Notes: generated by a model not told the origin, from the letters alone. Counted from the stretch's first letter, positions 9,563 to 18,592 are shown. The stretch: DNA of 64,000 bases from Roseiflexus sp. RS-1 (GCF_000016665.1 NC_009523.1:3100001-3164000), one strand, 5' to 3'. Numbers and translations: made by a program.

Positions 9563-10375
9563 ATGACCCTCGACCCCGCCCCCGCACTCGACTATCTGGA
9601 ACGCGCTGAAGCGATCGTGCGCCGGGTGCGCGAGACCCAGATCGATGCGATTATCAGAGCAGCGCAGATCTGCGCCGATTCGATCGCCGCCGGTGGATTG
9701 GTGCACATGTTCGGCACCGGGCACTCGCGCATTCCGATAGAGGAAATGTTTCCGCGCCACGGCAGTTTCCCCGGCTTTCATCCAATCGTCGAACTGTCGC
9801 TCACCTACCACAACCCGGTGGTTGGGGCAAACGGGCAACGTCAGGCGATGTTCCTCGAAAAGGTTGAGGGGTTTGGTCAGGTGATCCTGCGCAATTTTGT
9901 GTTTGGTCCTCACGACAGTTTCATGATCTTCTCGAATAGCGGGGTCAATCAGGTGGTGATTGATGTGGCCCTCGAAGCCAGAGCGCGCGGCATGCCGGTG
10001 ATCGCCGTAGTGTCGGTCGCCCACTGTCTGGCATCGTCGCCGCGTCACAGCAGCGGCAGGCGCCTGATCGATTGCGCCGATGTGACGATCGATACCTGTT
10101 CACCGGCTGGCGATGCGCTGGTGACGGTTGAAGGACTGGCATACCCGGTTGGTCCTGGCTCGACAATCGGGTTCGCGGCAGTGGTCAATGCGCTCAAATG
10201 CCTGGTTGCCGCCGAACTGACGAAACGCGGTCAGCCGCCGCTGGTGCTGACGAGTAGCGTGCTGATCGGGAACGCTGCGTCGGCGGAACTGTTCGAGCGC
10301 ACATACGACGACTATCGGGCGCGGGTGGCGCAGGTCTACGGCGGAAAGCGCGACCAGGATCAGGCGTCGTGTTGA
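9563..10375 (+). CDS. SIS-domain phosphosugar-binding protein (UPF0309-like)
   Basis: Three starts are possible (GTG 9539, ATG 9551, ATG 9563). The last is chosen because GAGAG lies just upstream and the first overlaps the preceding stop. The 270-aa product carries one sugar-isomerase domain with GGLVHMFGTGHSRIPIEEM, whose Gly/Ser loop binds sugar phosphate, and FMIFSNSGVNQVVIDVALEARARGMPVI, the second phosphate loop. The overall shape (single SIS domain with HNPVVGANGQRQ) resembles the UPF0309 family, whose reaction is not established; isomerase, etherase or deaminase are possible. Context between an oxidoreductase and an SDR points to sugar-phosphate interconversion. Confidence 0.8.
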   Translation: MTLDPAPALDYLERAEAIVRRVRETQIDAIIRAAQICADSIAAGGLVHMFGTGHSRIPIEEMFPRHGSFPGFHPIVELSLTYHNPVVGANGQRQAMFLEKVEGFGQVILRNFVFGPHDSFMIFSNSGVNQVVIDVALEARARGMPVIAVVSVAHCLASSPRHSSGRRLIDCADVTIDTCSPAGDALVTVEGLAYPVGPGSTIGFAAVVNALKCLVAAELTKRGQPPLVLTSSVLIGNAASAELFERTYDDYRARVAQVYGGKRDQDQASC

Positions 10376-10389
10376 ATATCCAGTGTGCG

Positions 10390-11160
10390 ATGCGTCTGGC
10401 AGGCAAAACAGCGCTGGTAACCGGCGCGGCGAGCGGCATCGGGCGCGCGGTCGCCCTGCGGTTCCTCGCCGAGGGCGCGCAGGTAGCCGGTTTCGATATC
10501 AATGCCGATGGTTTGAATGAGACGCGCGCGCAGAGCGGCGCGGCAGATGCGTTCCTGCCGGTCGTGTGCGACCTGACCGATCCCTCACAGGTGGATCAGG
10601 GCGTGTCACACGCGATGGCGACCCTGCAACGTCTCACAGTCGTCTTCAACGGTGCTGGCGCAAGTGGACGGCGCTGGGGTGATGGACCCGTCGGCGCCTG
10701 TACGCTCGAAGGATGGCAACGGACGCTGGACGTGAACCTGACCAGCGTCTTCCTGATGTGTCGCGCTGCGCTGCCGCATGTGCTGGCGGCTGGCGGCGGA
10801 TCGATCATCAATCTCAGCTCTGTGCTGGGCATGGTCGGTGGCGATGCCGACTTCGCCACCCATGCCTATGCCGCTGCAAAAGCAGGGATCATCGGACTGT
10901 CGCGCGCAATGGCGGTGTACTACGCGCCGCACGGGGTGCGGGTCAATGTGATTGCCCCCGGACTGATTGCAACGCCGATGAGCCGACGGGCACAGGAGGA
11001 TGAACGGATTCAGCAGCGATTGGCGCACCTGCAACCGCTGACCGGCGCGATGGGCGCACCCGACGATGTCGCCGGAGCGGCCGTGTATCTGGCATCTGAT
11101 GACGCCGCTTTCGTCACCGGCGTGGTGTTGCCGGTCGATGGCGGCTGGACTGCGTGGTGA
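10390..11160 (+). CDS. Short-chain dehydrogenase/reductase (SDR)
   Basis: The start ATG 10390 gives MRLAGKTALVTGAASGIGRA, the normal beginning of a classical SDR; a GTG at 10369 overlapping the upstream stop is an alternative. The 256-aa length is usual. Visible motifs are TGAASGIG for NAD(P), FNGAGASG in place of NNAG, NLSSV for the catalytic Ser, and YAAAKAG with the catalytic Tyr and Lys. VNVIAPGLIATPM closes the cofactor site. DINADG after the second strand has an acidic residue, which favours NAD(H). It is fourth in the operon; sugar or polyol oxidation is likely but the substrate is not shown. Confidence 0.9.
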   Translation: MRLAGKTALVTGAASGIGRAVALRFLAEGAQVAGFDINADGLNETRAQSGAADAFLPVVCDLTDPSQVDQGVSHAMATLQRLTVVFNGAGASGRRWGDGPVGACTLEGWQRTLDVNLTSVFLMCRAALPHVLAAGGGSIINLSSVLGMVGGDADFATHAYAAAKAGIIGLSRAMAVYYAPHGVRVNVIAPGLIATPMSRRAQEDERIQQRLAHLQPLTGAMGAPDDVAGAAVYLASDDAAFVTGVVLPVDGGWTAW

Positions 11161-11186
11161 AGGCGCACTGCTCAATGAGGTGATGC

Positions 11187-12209
11187 ATGGATCTCCCCCT
11201 TCTCCCAACCAGTGTCATTGGTTCCTATGCCTGGCCCGCGTGGTTGCACGTCGCTCTCTGGGCGGCGCAGCGCGGCGAACTTGGACCGGAAGACATGCGC
11301 GAAACTCAGGACGATGCGGTTGATATGGCGTTGCGCGATCAGGAAGATGCTGGCGTGGACATCGTCAGCGATGGCGAAATGCGGCGCGCCGGTTTTTTCA
11401 CGGCGGCGTTCTACGGTTTTCTGACAGGACTGCGCGAACTGCCGCCGCAGCGCCGGATCGGCGTCGCCGGTCACGATCAGCGGGAGAGTTACGAAGCCGT
11501 TGAGCCGATCACCGCACCGAACGGTCTTGGCCTGCTCGCCGAGTTTAGTTATGTCAAGCAGCGCACGACACGCCCGATCAAGATGCCGTGTCCCGGACCG
11601 TTCACGCTCGCCGGGCGGATCAAACCCGGCGCGGTCTACAAAACGCGGTGGGATGTAGCAGAAGCCCTTGTTCCGATCATCAACGCCGAACTCAGGGCGC
11701 TGGTCGCCGCAGGATGCACCTTCATTCAGATCGACGAACCCTCGATAGCGGTGCGTCCCGATAATCCACGCGCATTCGTGGAACTATTCAACGCCACGGT
11801 CGCCGGGGTCGATGCGAAGATTGGACTACACCTCTGTTTCGGCAACTATGTCGGGCGTCCCACAGCGAAGCGCACCTATCGTCCGCTCTTTCCGCACATT
11901 CTCGACGCGTGCGCCGATCAATATGCGCTGGAATTCGCCAACCGCGAACTGGCTGAGATCGACCTGTGGCATGAATTTCCGAGTGAGAAGGAACTTGCTG
12001 CGGGACTGGTCGACGTGAAGAACTATTATATCGAAACACCGGAGGATGTTGCCGGGCGGATCCGGATCGCACTACAGTATGTCCCGCCGGAAAAGTTGAC
12101 GATCGTGCCCGACTGCGGGTTCAGCCAGACGGCGCGCTGGGCGGCGCGCGCCAAACTGAAGGCGATGGTGGACGGAGCGCGCATTGTTCGACGCGAACTG
12201 ACCGGGTGA
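11187..12209 (+). CDS. MetE-like (methionine synthase II C-terminal type) barrel protein
   Basis: This 340-aa protein has the fold of the C-terminal, zinc-binding half of cobalamin-independent methionine synthase. FIQIDEPSIAVR supplies the acidic substrate site. LHLCFGNY supplies His and Cys zinc ligands, and IVPDCGFSQTARW carries the third Cys. The N-terminal homocysteine/folate half is absent, as in archaeal-type MetE-like proteins and in epoxyalkane-CoM-transferase relatives. It is therefore a thiol or one-carbon methyltransferase, or a repurposed barrel. It is last in an operon of sugar genes, which is an unexpected place for methionine synthesis. The start ATG 11187 has GAGG six bases upstream. 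The transcript ends at the hairpin at 12238-12259. Confidence 0.82.
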   Translation: MDLPLLPTSVIGSYAWPAWLHVALWAAQRGELGPEDMRETQDDAVDMALRDQEDAGVDIVSDGEMRRAGFFTAAFYGFLTGLRELPPQRRIGVAGHDQRESYEAVEPITAPNGLGLLAEFSYVKQRTTRPIKMPCPGPFTLAGRIKPGAVYKTRWDVAEALVPIINAELRALVAAGCTFIQIDEPSIAVRPDNPRAFVELFNATVAGVDAKIGLHLCFGNYVGRPTAKRTYRPLFPHILDACADQYALEFANRELAEIDLWHEFPSEKELAAGLVDVKNYYIETPEDVAGRIRIALQYVPPEKLTIVPDCGFSQTARWAARAKLKAMVDGARIVRRELTG

Positions 12210-12237
12210 TTCCGGGTCGCAGGAGCGACAACGACAA

Positions 12238-12259
12238 GAGCCGCCTGATCGGGCGGCTC
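12238..12259 (+). terminator. Hairpin after the ROK-kinase operon
   Basis: GAGCCGCC and GGGCGGCTC flank a short loop (TGATC) 28 bases after the MetE-like stop. There is no T-run, so it could be a weak or bidirectional terminator between this operon and the converging small gene at 12286. Confidence 0.6.
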
Positions 12260-12285
12260 CCTCATGCTGCTATGGCTGATGCCAC

Positions 12286-12444
12286 TTATGCGCTGGTCGT
12301 TTCCATCAACCGATCTTCAGCATACTCCGTCTCAGCAGCCTCGACACCCAGCAATTCTGCAGTAATAAACGCAGCCAGCGCCGGTGAGATCCGACCGTTT
12401 TCCACGCCCTCTTCAATGAGCGCCAGAAGATCCTCGTTCGTCAT
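12286..12444 (-). CDS. Small acidic protein, unknown function
   Basis: This 52-aa protein begins MTNEDLLALIEEGVENGRIS and continues with SPALAAFITAELLGVEAAE. It is acidic and mostly helical by eye. The start ATG 12444 follows a GGGGGG ribosome-site-like run; the frame is open 37 codons further upstream, but that part overlaps promoter-like DNA. I do not recognise a family. It is divergent from the lipid kinase gene and converges on the operon terminator. TATAAT read on the minus strand (12503-12508) may drive it. Confidence 0.5.
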   Translation of the reverse strand: MTNEDLLALIEEGVENGRISPALAAFITAELLGVEAAETEYAEDRLMETTSA

Positions 12445-12502
12445 TGTGCCCCCCTTTCTATCCATGCGGTTGACAGACGCGCCATCGCGCCAGGGTTCAC
12501 AG

Positions 12503-12601
12503 ATTATACCCGAAATTGTCAAAAAAAGATAGGGGAAGTTTGGATGATTATACACGAATTCCCCTGAAAAAGATAGGGGAACTTTTCACATCCGGTATAA
12601 T
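12503..12601. promoter_or_regulatory. Divergent promoter region with twin AAAAGATAGGGGAA boxes
   Basis: A minus-strand TATAAT (12503-12508) faces the small gene and a plus-strand TATAAT (12596-12601) faces the lipid kinase. Between them AAAAAGATAGGGGAA occurs twice (about 12523 and 12567), and TTCCCCT/AGGGGAA form an inverted pair (12559-12565, 12575-12581). The arrangement looks like a shared operator; no regulator is identified. Confidence 0.5.
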
Positions 12602-12648
12602 CGCTGCGGCGGCGTGTTCTGCGTCGTCAGGACAGTGAGCAGGAGCAT

Positions 12649-13563
12649 ATGGGCAAGGCGCTGATCATTCTCAACCCCTGGGCCGGGCGGGGTCTTGCTG
12701 GCGAACGACGACACGATCTGGATCTGGCGCTCGAGCGGGCTGGCGTCGATTACGATATGGTGATGACCCACACGCGGGGCGGTGCGATCGAAATGGCGCG
12801 CCAGGCAATCGAACGCGGCTACAGTTCCGTCGTCGCTGTCGGCGGCGATGGGACGCTCAACGAAGCCGTCAACGGCATCAAGAGCGCAGAAGCGGCAGGC
12901 GGGCGACGTGTGCCGCTGGGGATTATCCCGCTGGGCACCGGCTGCGATTTTATCAAGGCGCTCGATGGTTTTGTGCCAAATGACATCTATGGCAGCGTCC
13001 AGCGCATCGTTCGCGGGCAGACGCGCACCGTCGATCTGGGTCTGGTCCGGGTGGACAACGAACAGGAGCGGTGGTTCATCAATGCGCTGGGCACCGGCTT
13101 TGATGCGCAGGCAGCCGCCGAAGCCTTGAAGATCACCCGTGTCAAGGGGTTTGCCGTCTATCTTCTGGCGATCATTCGGGCGATGGCGAACTACAAGGCG
13201 CATCCGATGACCGTCGAGTTCGATGGGCGCCGGGTTCAGCGGCGGTTGCTCTTCGCCAGCATTGCGAATGGTCGCTACCAGGCGGGCGGGTTTTTGCTCA
13301 CTCCCGACGCACACATCGATGACGGGTACTTCGACGCCTGCCTGGTCGATAATCTGCGCATCGATGAGATCATTCGCCATATTCCAAAAGTGCTCGAAGG
13401 GACGCACACGAAACTGCGCCAGGTGACGATGGCGCGTGTGCGGCACGTTGCCATCAGCAGTTCTGCGCCGATCCCGGTTGCCACCGACGGCGAGGTGCTT
13501 TCCGTCCGTGCCCGTTCGGTAACGGCGGAACTTATTCCCGCCGCCATCGATATTCTTGCGTAG
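12649..13563 (+). CDS. Diacylglycerol/lipid kinase family (YegS/DgkB-like)
   Basis: This 304-aa soluble protein starts MGKALIILNPWAGRG, with AGGAG just upstream. The nucleotide loop VVAVGGDGTLNEAVNGI (about residues 63-79) is the DAGK signature. LGIIPLGTGCDFIKAL is the second conserved block, with Cys/Phe where most relatives have N-F-A-R. FINALGTGFDAQAA and ATDGE near the C-terminus complete the family pattern. It transfers the gamma-phosphate of ATP to a lipid hydroxyl (diacylglycerol, phosphatidylglycerol or a sphingoid base; unknown here) at the membrane surface. It is transcribed alone and converges with the EamA gene five bases away. Confidence 0.88.
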   Translation: MGKALIILNPWAGRGLAGERRHDLDLALERAGVDYDMVMTHTRGGAIEMARQAIERGYSSVVAVGGDGTLNEAVNGIKSAEAAGGRRVPLGIIPLGTGCDFIKALDGFVPNDIYGSVQRIVRGQTRTVDLGLVRVDNEQERWFINALGTGFDAQAAAEALKITRVKGFAVYLLAIIRAMANYKAHPMTVEFDGRRVQRRLLFASIANGRYQAGGFLLTPDAHIDDGYFDACLVDNLRIDEIIRHIPKVLEGTHTKLRQVTMARVRHVAISSSAPIPVATDGEVLSVRARSVTAELIPAAIDILA

Positions 13564-13568
13564 CACAC

Positions 13569-14546
13569 TTACTGATCGCCACGCTCTCCACGTGCTGCAA
13601 CGGCGATGCCCGCCAGCAGGATCACGAAGCCTGCCAGTTGCAGCGGCGCAAACCATTCGCCAAAGAGGATCAGCGCCAGCACCGCCGATCCGATCGGTTC
13701 GCCCAGGAGCGCAACGGTGACAAAGGTGGCGGAGAGGTAGCGCAACGACCAGTTGAAGGCGGTGTGTCCGAGCAACTGTGGTCCAACCGCCAGCCCGAGG
13801 AGCAACAGGTAGGCAAGCGGCGGGTAGCCGCCAAACAGGGTGAGCGGGTTTGCCGTTCCGGCAAACACCAGCGCCATCAGCAGCAACACTACAGCGGCGC
13901 TTGTGTAGACCAGCCAGATGTACGCCAGCACCGAGACGTGTCGCCGCAGACTGCGCCCGACCAGGAAGTAGATCGAGCCGCCGAGTGCGCCAAGCAGCGC
14001 CAGCAGGTTCCCCAACAGCGCATTGCCGCTGTCAGGACCGGCGCTGTCGCTGATGCCGATCAGGATGCTGCCCGCGATGGTCAGGACAACCCCCGCCATG
14101 GTCAGGAGCGACGGACGTTCGCGCAGCAGCAGCGCCGACAGCAGCGCCACCCACAGCGGGTTGGTCGATACGAGCGCAACCGACGACGCGACCGAGGTGT
14201 ATGCCAGTGATGAGATCCAGGCGGCGAAGTGGACCGCCAGGAAGACGCCTGAAGCGACGCCGAGCAGAAGATCGCGCCGTGAAAGGCGGCGCAGTTCATT
14301 CCCCGCGCGCGACCAGGCGATGGGCAGCAGGATGATCGCTGCCAGCCCCAACCGACCGGCGGCAATCGTTATCGAGGGCATCTCCATTGCCTGAGCATAG
14401 CGGATCATGATCGCAGCAGCGGCAGCGACCATCACCCCGCCGAAGAGCACCAGATATGGCAGCGCCCGCGCCAGGCGGGTGACAGGGCGTTCAGTCGCCT
14501 GTTCGAGAACCGAAGATTCGGACACGCTTGCACCCTTTCCGATCAT
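13569..14546 (-). CDS. EamA/DMT-family transporter
   Basis: The 325-aa product has ten hydrophobic segments arranged as two five-helix EamA halves, with the second half beginning near GNLLALLGALGGSIYFLVGRSL. The first half contains FAAWISSLAYTSVASSVALVSTNPLWVALLSALLL and the second FNWSLRYLSATFVTVALLGEPIGSAVLALILFGE, both standard EamA hallmarks (the Glu in LGEP). It exports or imports a small metabolite; the substrate cannot be told. ATG 14546 is given as start. GTG 14525 has a better ribosome site (GGAAAGGG, seven bases) and would remove seven residues. It diverges from the VWA gene; the intergenic gap is about 35 bp. Confidence 0.88.
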   Translation of the reverse strand: MIGKGASVSESSVLEQATERPVTRLARALPYLVLFGGVMVAAAAAIMIRYAQAMEMPSITIAAGRLGLAAIILLPIAWSRAGNELRRLSRRDLLLGVASGVFLAVHFAAWISSLAYTSVASSVALVSTNPLWVALLSALLLRERPSLLTMAGVVLTIAGSILIGISDSAGPDSGNALLGNLLALLGALGGSIYFLVGRSLRRHVSVLAYIWLVYTSAAVVLLLMALVFAGTANPLTLFGGYPPLAYLLLLGLAVGPQLLGHTAFNWSLRYLSATFVTVALLGEPIGSAVLALILFGEWFAPLQLAGFVILLAGIAVAARGERGDQ

Positions 14547-14569
14547 ACTGAGGTCTGCGGTCTCTATAG

Positions 14570-14575
14570 TATAAT
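14570..14575 (+). promoter_or_regulatory. -10 element seven bases before the VWA start codon
   Basis: TATAAT at 14570-14575 precedes ATG 14583 by seven bases, the usual distance from a -10 box to a transcription start. No ribosome site fits. If used, the message for the VWA gene would be leaderless. Confidence 0.5.
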
Positions 14576-14582
14576 GGATAGC

Positions 14583-15932
14583 ATGCCAACCCTGACACTT
14601 TCCACCAGCCCAGGACCACTGATCCTCGAAGCGCGCTGCGAACCGCAGGTCTGCTACGTGTTACTCACGGTGCGTGCTGCGGCAACCGGCGACGCTGGCG
14701 TGCGCCCGGTCAACTGGGCGCTGGTCGCAGACGCGAGCCGCTCAATGCGCATTCCCATCGTTGATGAAACCCAGTTTCGCTCATTGTTGCGCAACGGCTC
14801 AGCGCAGGAGACGCTGGTTGATGGCGTTCCGGTATGGCAGTTGAGCGGTTCGGTGCCGCAGGAGGTGCGCAAGGCAGCATCGAGCGCCCTCGATCATGTC
14901 GTCCATGCGCTGCACACCGTGGTCGAACGGCTCGACCGGAATGATCGGCTGTCGCTGGTCGTCTTTGCCGATCACGCCCTCCTCCTGATACCGGGGATGG
15001 TCGGTTCGGATCGGGTCACGCTGGTACGTGCCATCGAACGGTTGCCCGGTCTTGATCTGGGGGATGGCACAAATCTGGCAGACGGGATTGCGCTGGCGCT
15101 CAATCAGATCCGCGCCAACCGCGACGCACGCCGCGCCAACCGGGTTCTGCTGCTGACCGATGGCTTCACCCGCGATCCGGCGGCCTGTCTGACGCTGGCC
15201 GACCAGGCGGCTGACGAGCATATCGCCATCACCACCATCGGTCTGGGTGGTGAGTTTCAGGACGATCTGCTGACAGGGATTGCCGACCGGAGCGGGGGAA
15301 ATGCTCTCTTTTTGAAGCGCGCTTCTGCCATCCCGCGCGCTATCAGCGCCGAACTCGAGTCGGCGCGCGCAGCCGCTCTGCCAGGGGTGGACATTGCTAT
15401 CGCCCCGATGCGTGGCGTCATGCTGCGGCGGGTCACCCGTACGCGACCGGTGCTGGCAATTCTCGCCGAGCCGACCGGCACCGGGGCATCTGATGTCGTT
15501 TCCGTTCTCCTGGGGGATCTGCCCGCCGGATCGCCGGTGACGCTGCTGCTGGAATTCCTCGTACCGGCAGCAAACCCCGGGCCGCTATGGATTGCCGGAG
15601 TTGCGGCGCGGTCGGCGGGGGTGCGTCTGGCGGAAGCGGACATCAGGGCGACCATCGCACACGGCGCCCCGCCACTGAGCGACGATGTGCGCGCGGCAGC
15701 GGCGCGGGCAATGGCAGCTCGCCTGATGCGTCGTGCAATCGCCGCATCCGACTCGATCGAAGCGGCGCGTCTGATGCGCGCCGCTGCCGCGCGCTTCGAT
15801 GAACTCGGCGAACCGGCGCTTGCCGCTGCCGCTCGTGAACAGGCGGCGACCATCGAGCGCAACGGGCGCGCCGCCAGCATCGTCACCCGTGAATTAATCT
15901 ATGCGACTCGCCGACTTGGCGATGCATCCTGA
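14583..15932 (+). CDS. VWA-domain protein
   Basis: The 449-aa product (MPTLTLSTS start; an earlier ATG at 14574 overlaps the TATAAT) has a von Willebrand A domain between about residues 45 and 250. The metal-ion site is complete: DASRSM (DxSxS type), GDGTNLADG for the Thr, and LLLTDGFTRD for the Asp. A beta-rich region and a C-terminal helical part rich in Ala/Arg follow. No signal peptide or membrane segment is seen, so it is probably cytosolic, of the kind that pairs with MoxR ATPases or with Ser/Thr kinases. No such partner is adjacent. It is followed after 20 bp by trpB, which may be co-transcribed. Confidence 0.85.
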   Translation: MPTLTLSTSPGPLILEARCEPQVCYVLLTVRAAATGDAGVRPVNWALVADASRSMRIPIVDETQFRSLLRNGSAQETLVDGVPVWQLSGSVPQEVRKAASSALDHVVHALHTVVERLDRNDRLSLVVFADHALLLIPGMVGSDRVTLVRAIERLPGLDLGDGTNLADGIALALNQIRANRDARRANRVLLLTDGFTRDPAACLTLADQAADEHIAITTIGLGGEFQDDLLTGIADRSGGNALFLKRASAIPRAISAELESARAAALPGVDIAIAPMRGVMLRRVTRTRPVLAILAEPTGTGASDVVSVLLGDLPAGSPVTLLLEFLVPAANPGPLWIAGVAARSAGVRLAEADIRATIAHGAPPLSDDVRAAAARAMAARLMRRAIAASDSIEAARLMRAAAARFDELGEPALAAAAREQAATIERNGRAASIVTRELIYATRRLGDAS

Positions 15933-15952
15933 ACTTCTGCTGAGGAGCATAT

Positions 15953-17173
15953 ATGACGTCGAGCGTGCATCAGGATCCGACCATTGATACTGTCCGATCC
16001 GGTCGTTTTGGTCCCTACGGCGGCGCCTACATTCCCGAAACGCTGGCAACGTCAGTTACGGCGCTCGAGCAGGCGTATGCGGCTGCGCGTCAGGACCCCG
16101 CCTTCTGGGCGGAACTGGATCGTCTGCACCGCAGTTATACCGGGAGACCGACACCGCTCACCTTCGCCCGGCGTCTGACGGAATACCTTGGCGGAGCGCA
16201 GATCTATCTCAAGCGAGAAGACCTGGCGCACACCGGCGCGCACAAGATCAACAATGCGCTCGGTCAGGGGTTGCTGGCAAAACGTATGGGCAAAAGGCGG
16301 ATCATCGCCGAAACCGGCGCCGGGCAGCATGGTGTTGCGACGGCGACTGTGTGCGCCCTGCTGGGGATGGAATGTGTGGTCTACATGGGTGTCGATGACA
16401 TGGCGCGCCAGCAACCGAATGTTTTCCGCATGCGCCTGCTGGGTGCGGAGGTGCGTGGGGTCGCCAGCGGCTCCCGTACCCTTAAGGATGCCATCAACGA
16501 AGCCATGCGCGACTGGGTGACCAATCCGGACTCCTATTATCTGCTCGGTTCGGCGCTCGGTCCGCATCCGTACCCGACCATGGTGCGCGACTTTCAGAGC
16601 ATCATCGGACGAGAGGCGCGCGAACAGATTCTTGCGGCGACCGGGCGTTTGCCCGATGTTGTGCTGGCATGCGTTGGCGGCGGCTCGAATGCCATCGGCA
16701 TCTTCAGTGCGTTCATTGCCGATGAAGGGGTTGAACTGCGCGGCGTTGAGGCAGGGGGACGCGGTACGACCCTTGGTGACCACGCCGCGCGCTTCTCCGG
16801 CGGGCGACCGGGAGTGTTGCAGGGAACCTACACGTATGTGTTGCAGAACGACGATGGGCAGATCGGATTGACGCACAGCATTTCGGCTGGTCTCGACTAT
16901 GCTGCGGTTGGACCGGAGCACGCGCTGCTTCACGATCAGGGGCGCGCCACCTACACCACAGCCGATGACGAAGAAGCGCTCGACGCCTTTCAGACGCTGG
17001 CGCGACTCGAAGGGATCATCCCGGCGCTGGAGAGCGCTCACGCGGTAGCCGAAGCGATCAAGATCGCGCCTGCCATGCGCCCGGATCAGATCATCCTGAT
17101 TAACCTGTCGGGGCGCGGTGACAAAGACATTTTCACTGTTGCGCGGGCGCTGGGAGTGGAGGTTGGGGGTTGA
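15953..17173 (+). CDS. trpB: Tryptophan synthase beta subunit
   Basis: This 406-aa enzyme joins indole and L-serine to tryptophan using pyridoxal phosphate. [15 protein letters not shown] opens the TrpB1 type. [20 protein letters not shown] (about residues 84-103) holds the Schiff-base Lys in [20 protein letters not shown] is the catalytic loop, and [12 protein letters not shown] binds the cofactor phosphate. [12 protein letters not shown] and LSGRGDKD near the end are also canonical. GAGGAG precedes the ATG. trpA and other trp genes are not adjacent; the gene sits between a VWA gene and a heptad-repeat tract, so its partner subunit must be encoded elsewhere. Confidence 0.97.
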   Translation: MTSSVHQDPTIDTVRSGRFGPYGGAYIPETLATSVTALEQAYAAARQDPAFWAELDRLHRSYTGRPTPLTFARRLTEYLGGAQIYLKREDLAHTGAHKINNALGQGLLAKRMGKRRIIAETGAGQHGVATATVCALLGMECVVYMGVDDMARQQPNVFRMRLLGAEVRGVASGSRTLKDAINEAMRDWVTNPDSYYLLGSALGPHPYPTMVRDFQSIIGREAREQILAATGRLPDVVLACVGGGSNAIGIFSAFIADEGVELRGVEAGGRGTTLGDHAARFSGGRPGVLQGTYTYVLQNDDGQIGLTHSISAGLDYAAVGPEHALLHDQGRATYTTADDEEALDAFQTLARLEGIIPALESAHAVAEAIKIAPAMRPDQIILINLSGRGDKDIFTVARALGVEVGG

Positions 17174-17460
17174 AGGGTGAAGGTTGAACGTTGCACCGTT
17201 GAAGGTTGAACGTTGCACCGTTGAAGGTTGAACGTTGCACCGTTGAAGGTTGAACGTTGCACCGTTGAAGGTTGCGCCTTGGTGAACGGTGAACGGGGTA
17301 AACGTTGAACCGTTGAAGGTTGAACGTTGAACGTTGGGGGGTGAACGGTGAAGGTTGAACGTTGAACGTTGGGGAGGTGGAACGGTGAACGGGGTAAACG
17401 TTGAACGTTGAACGTTGAACGTTGGGGGGTGAACGGTGCGCGTCGGGGGGTGAACGTCGG
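17174..17460. repeat. GTTGAAGGTTGAACGTTGCACC tandem tract
   Basis: The tract directly follows the trpB stop. It begins with about five near-identical 22-bp copies of GTTGAAGG/TTGAACG/TTGCACC and continues as GTTGAACGTTGGGGGGTGAACG variants. It is built from the same heptad as 979-1133. Long spurious frames on the opposite strand run through it. It ends just before the ribosome site of the next gene. Confidence 0.93.
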
Positions 17461-17480
17461 CGATGAGAGACGAGGGGCGT

Positions 17481-17822
17481 ATGGTGGAAAAGCAGGCAAC
17501 AGTCGGTCCGGTACAAGTCGGGGTTGTCCTGCTGGCGCTGGCGACGGCGATCATCCACATTGTTCTGGCGCTGCCGACGAACCTGATCATGTTTTACCTC
17601 AACGGCGCGGGGTATATCGGATTGACGGCGGCGCTCTATCTGCCTCAACTGGCTGTATATCGTCGCCGCCTGCGATGGGCGCTGATCGGCTACACCGCGA
17701 TAACCATCGTCGGATGGGCGGTTGTGGGCGAACGCTCCCTGATCGCGTACCTCGACAAACTCATCGAAGTGGCGCTCATTGGTCTGCTTGCGATTGAGGT
17801 GAGACAGGAAGGCGAACGTTGA
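17481..17822 (+). CDS. Small membrane protein upstream of nth
   Basis: The 113-aa product starts at ATG 17481 with GAGGGG five bases before it. It has four likely membrane segments: GVVLLALATAIIHIVLALP, LIMFYLNGAGYIGLTAALYL, LIGYTAITIVGWAVV and LIEVALIGLLAIEV. I do not recognise a named family beyond 'small integral membrane protein'. Its TGA overlaps the TTG start of nth (TTGA), so the two are translationally coupled. Confidence 0.7.
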   Translation: MVEKQATVGPVQVGVVLLALATAIIHIVLALPTNLIMFYLNGAGYIGLTAALYLPQLAVYRRRLRWALIGYTAITIVGWAVVGERSLIAYLDKLIEVALIGLLAIEVRQEGER

Positions 17823-18478
17823 CCGGATTCGACATCCACGCTGCGATGGCGATCCTGCGCGCCGAGATGCCGCGTTTCCCCAAGCCGCTGATCGACGGCA
17901 TGGGCGAGGAAGAGGCGCGTAACCCGTTTCGTATTTTGATCGCCACGATCCTGAGCCTGCGCACCAAAGATACCATGACCGCTGTGGTCGCGCCACGTCT
18001 GTTTGCAGCAGCCGACACGCCGGAGAAGATGCTGGCGCTTGGCGAAGACGAGATTGCCGCACTGATCTATCCGGTCGGCTTCTACCGCAACAAAGCGCGC
18101 ACGATCCGCACGATCTGTCAAATCCTTATCGATCAGTATGGCGGCGAGGTTCCTGCCGATCTCGATGCGTTACTGGCACTGCCCGGCGTCGGGAGGAAAA
18201 CCGCCAACCTGGTGCTTACCGCCGGTTTCGATCTGCCGGGGATCTGTGTTGACACCCACGTTCACCGCATCTGTAATCGTTGGGGCTATGTGCAAACCAG
18301 AACGCCTGAAGAGACGGAAATGAGACTGCGTGAGATTCTGCCGCCGGAATACTGGAAGGAGATTAACGGGTTGCTGGTGACCCTTGGGCAGAATATCTGC
18401 CACCCGACCTCGCCGCGCTGTAGTGTTTGTCCGCTGGCGCATCTCTGCGCGCGGATCGGTGTGGAGCGCCGTCGTTAG
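17819..18478 (+). CDS. nth: Endonuclease III
   Basis: This 219-aa base-excision-repair glycosylase/AP lyase removes oxidised pyrimidines. It starts at TTG 17819 (AGGAAGG upstream), overlapping the previous stop. LPGVGRKTANLVL (about residues 121-133) is the helix-hairpin-helix with the catalytic Lys. VDTHVHRICNRWG carries the catalytic Asp. The C-terminus has C-x6-C-x2-C-x5-C (CHPTSPRCSVCPLAHLC), the [4Fe-4S] loop. Family length is normal. Coupling to the small membrane protein is the only unusual feature. Confidence 0.96.
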   Translation: MTGFDIHAAMAILRAEMPRFPKPLIDGMGEEEARNPFRILIATILSLRTKDTMTAVVAPRLFAAADTPEKMLALGEDEIAALIYPVGFYRNKARTIRTICQILIDQYGGEVPADLDALLALPGVGRKTANLVLTAGFDLPGICVDTHVHRICNRWGYVQTRTPEETEMRLREILPPEYWKEINGLLVTLGQNICHPTSPRCSVCPLAHLCARIGVERRR

Positions 18479-18592
18479 CAGCGATTTGTATTCCGGAGCG
18501 CTTTCTGAAGAGCATGTTATACTACTGAAGCAGGGAGTATTTGCAAGGCTGTTCAGGAAACCGCGTGCTGGAGAAGGGTCACAGGGGTAACC

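Noticed and set aside
16052-17590. 512-codon minus-strand frame over trpB
   Set aside because: Shadow of trpB extended by heptad repeats, which keep all frames open.
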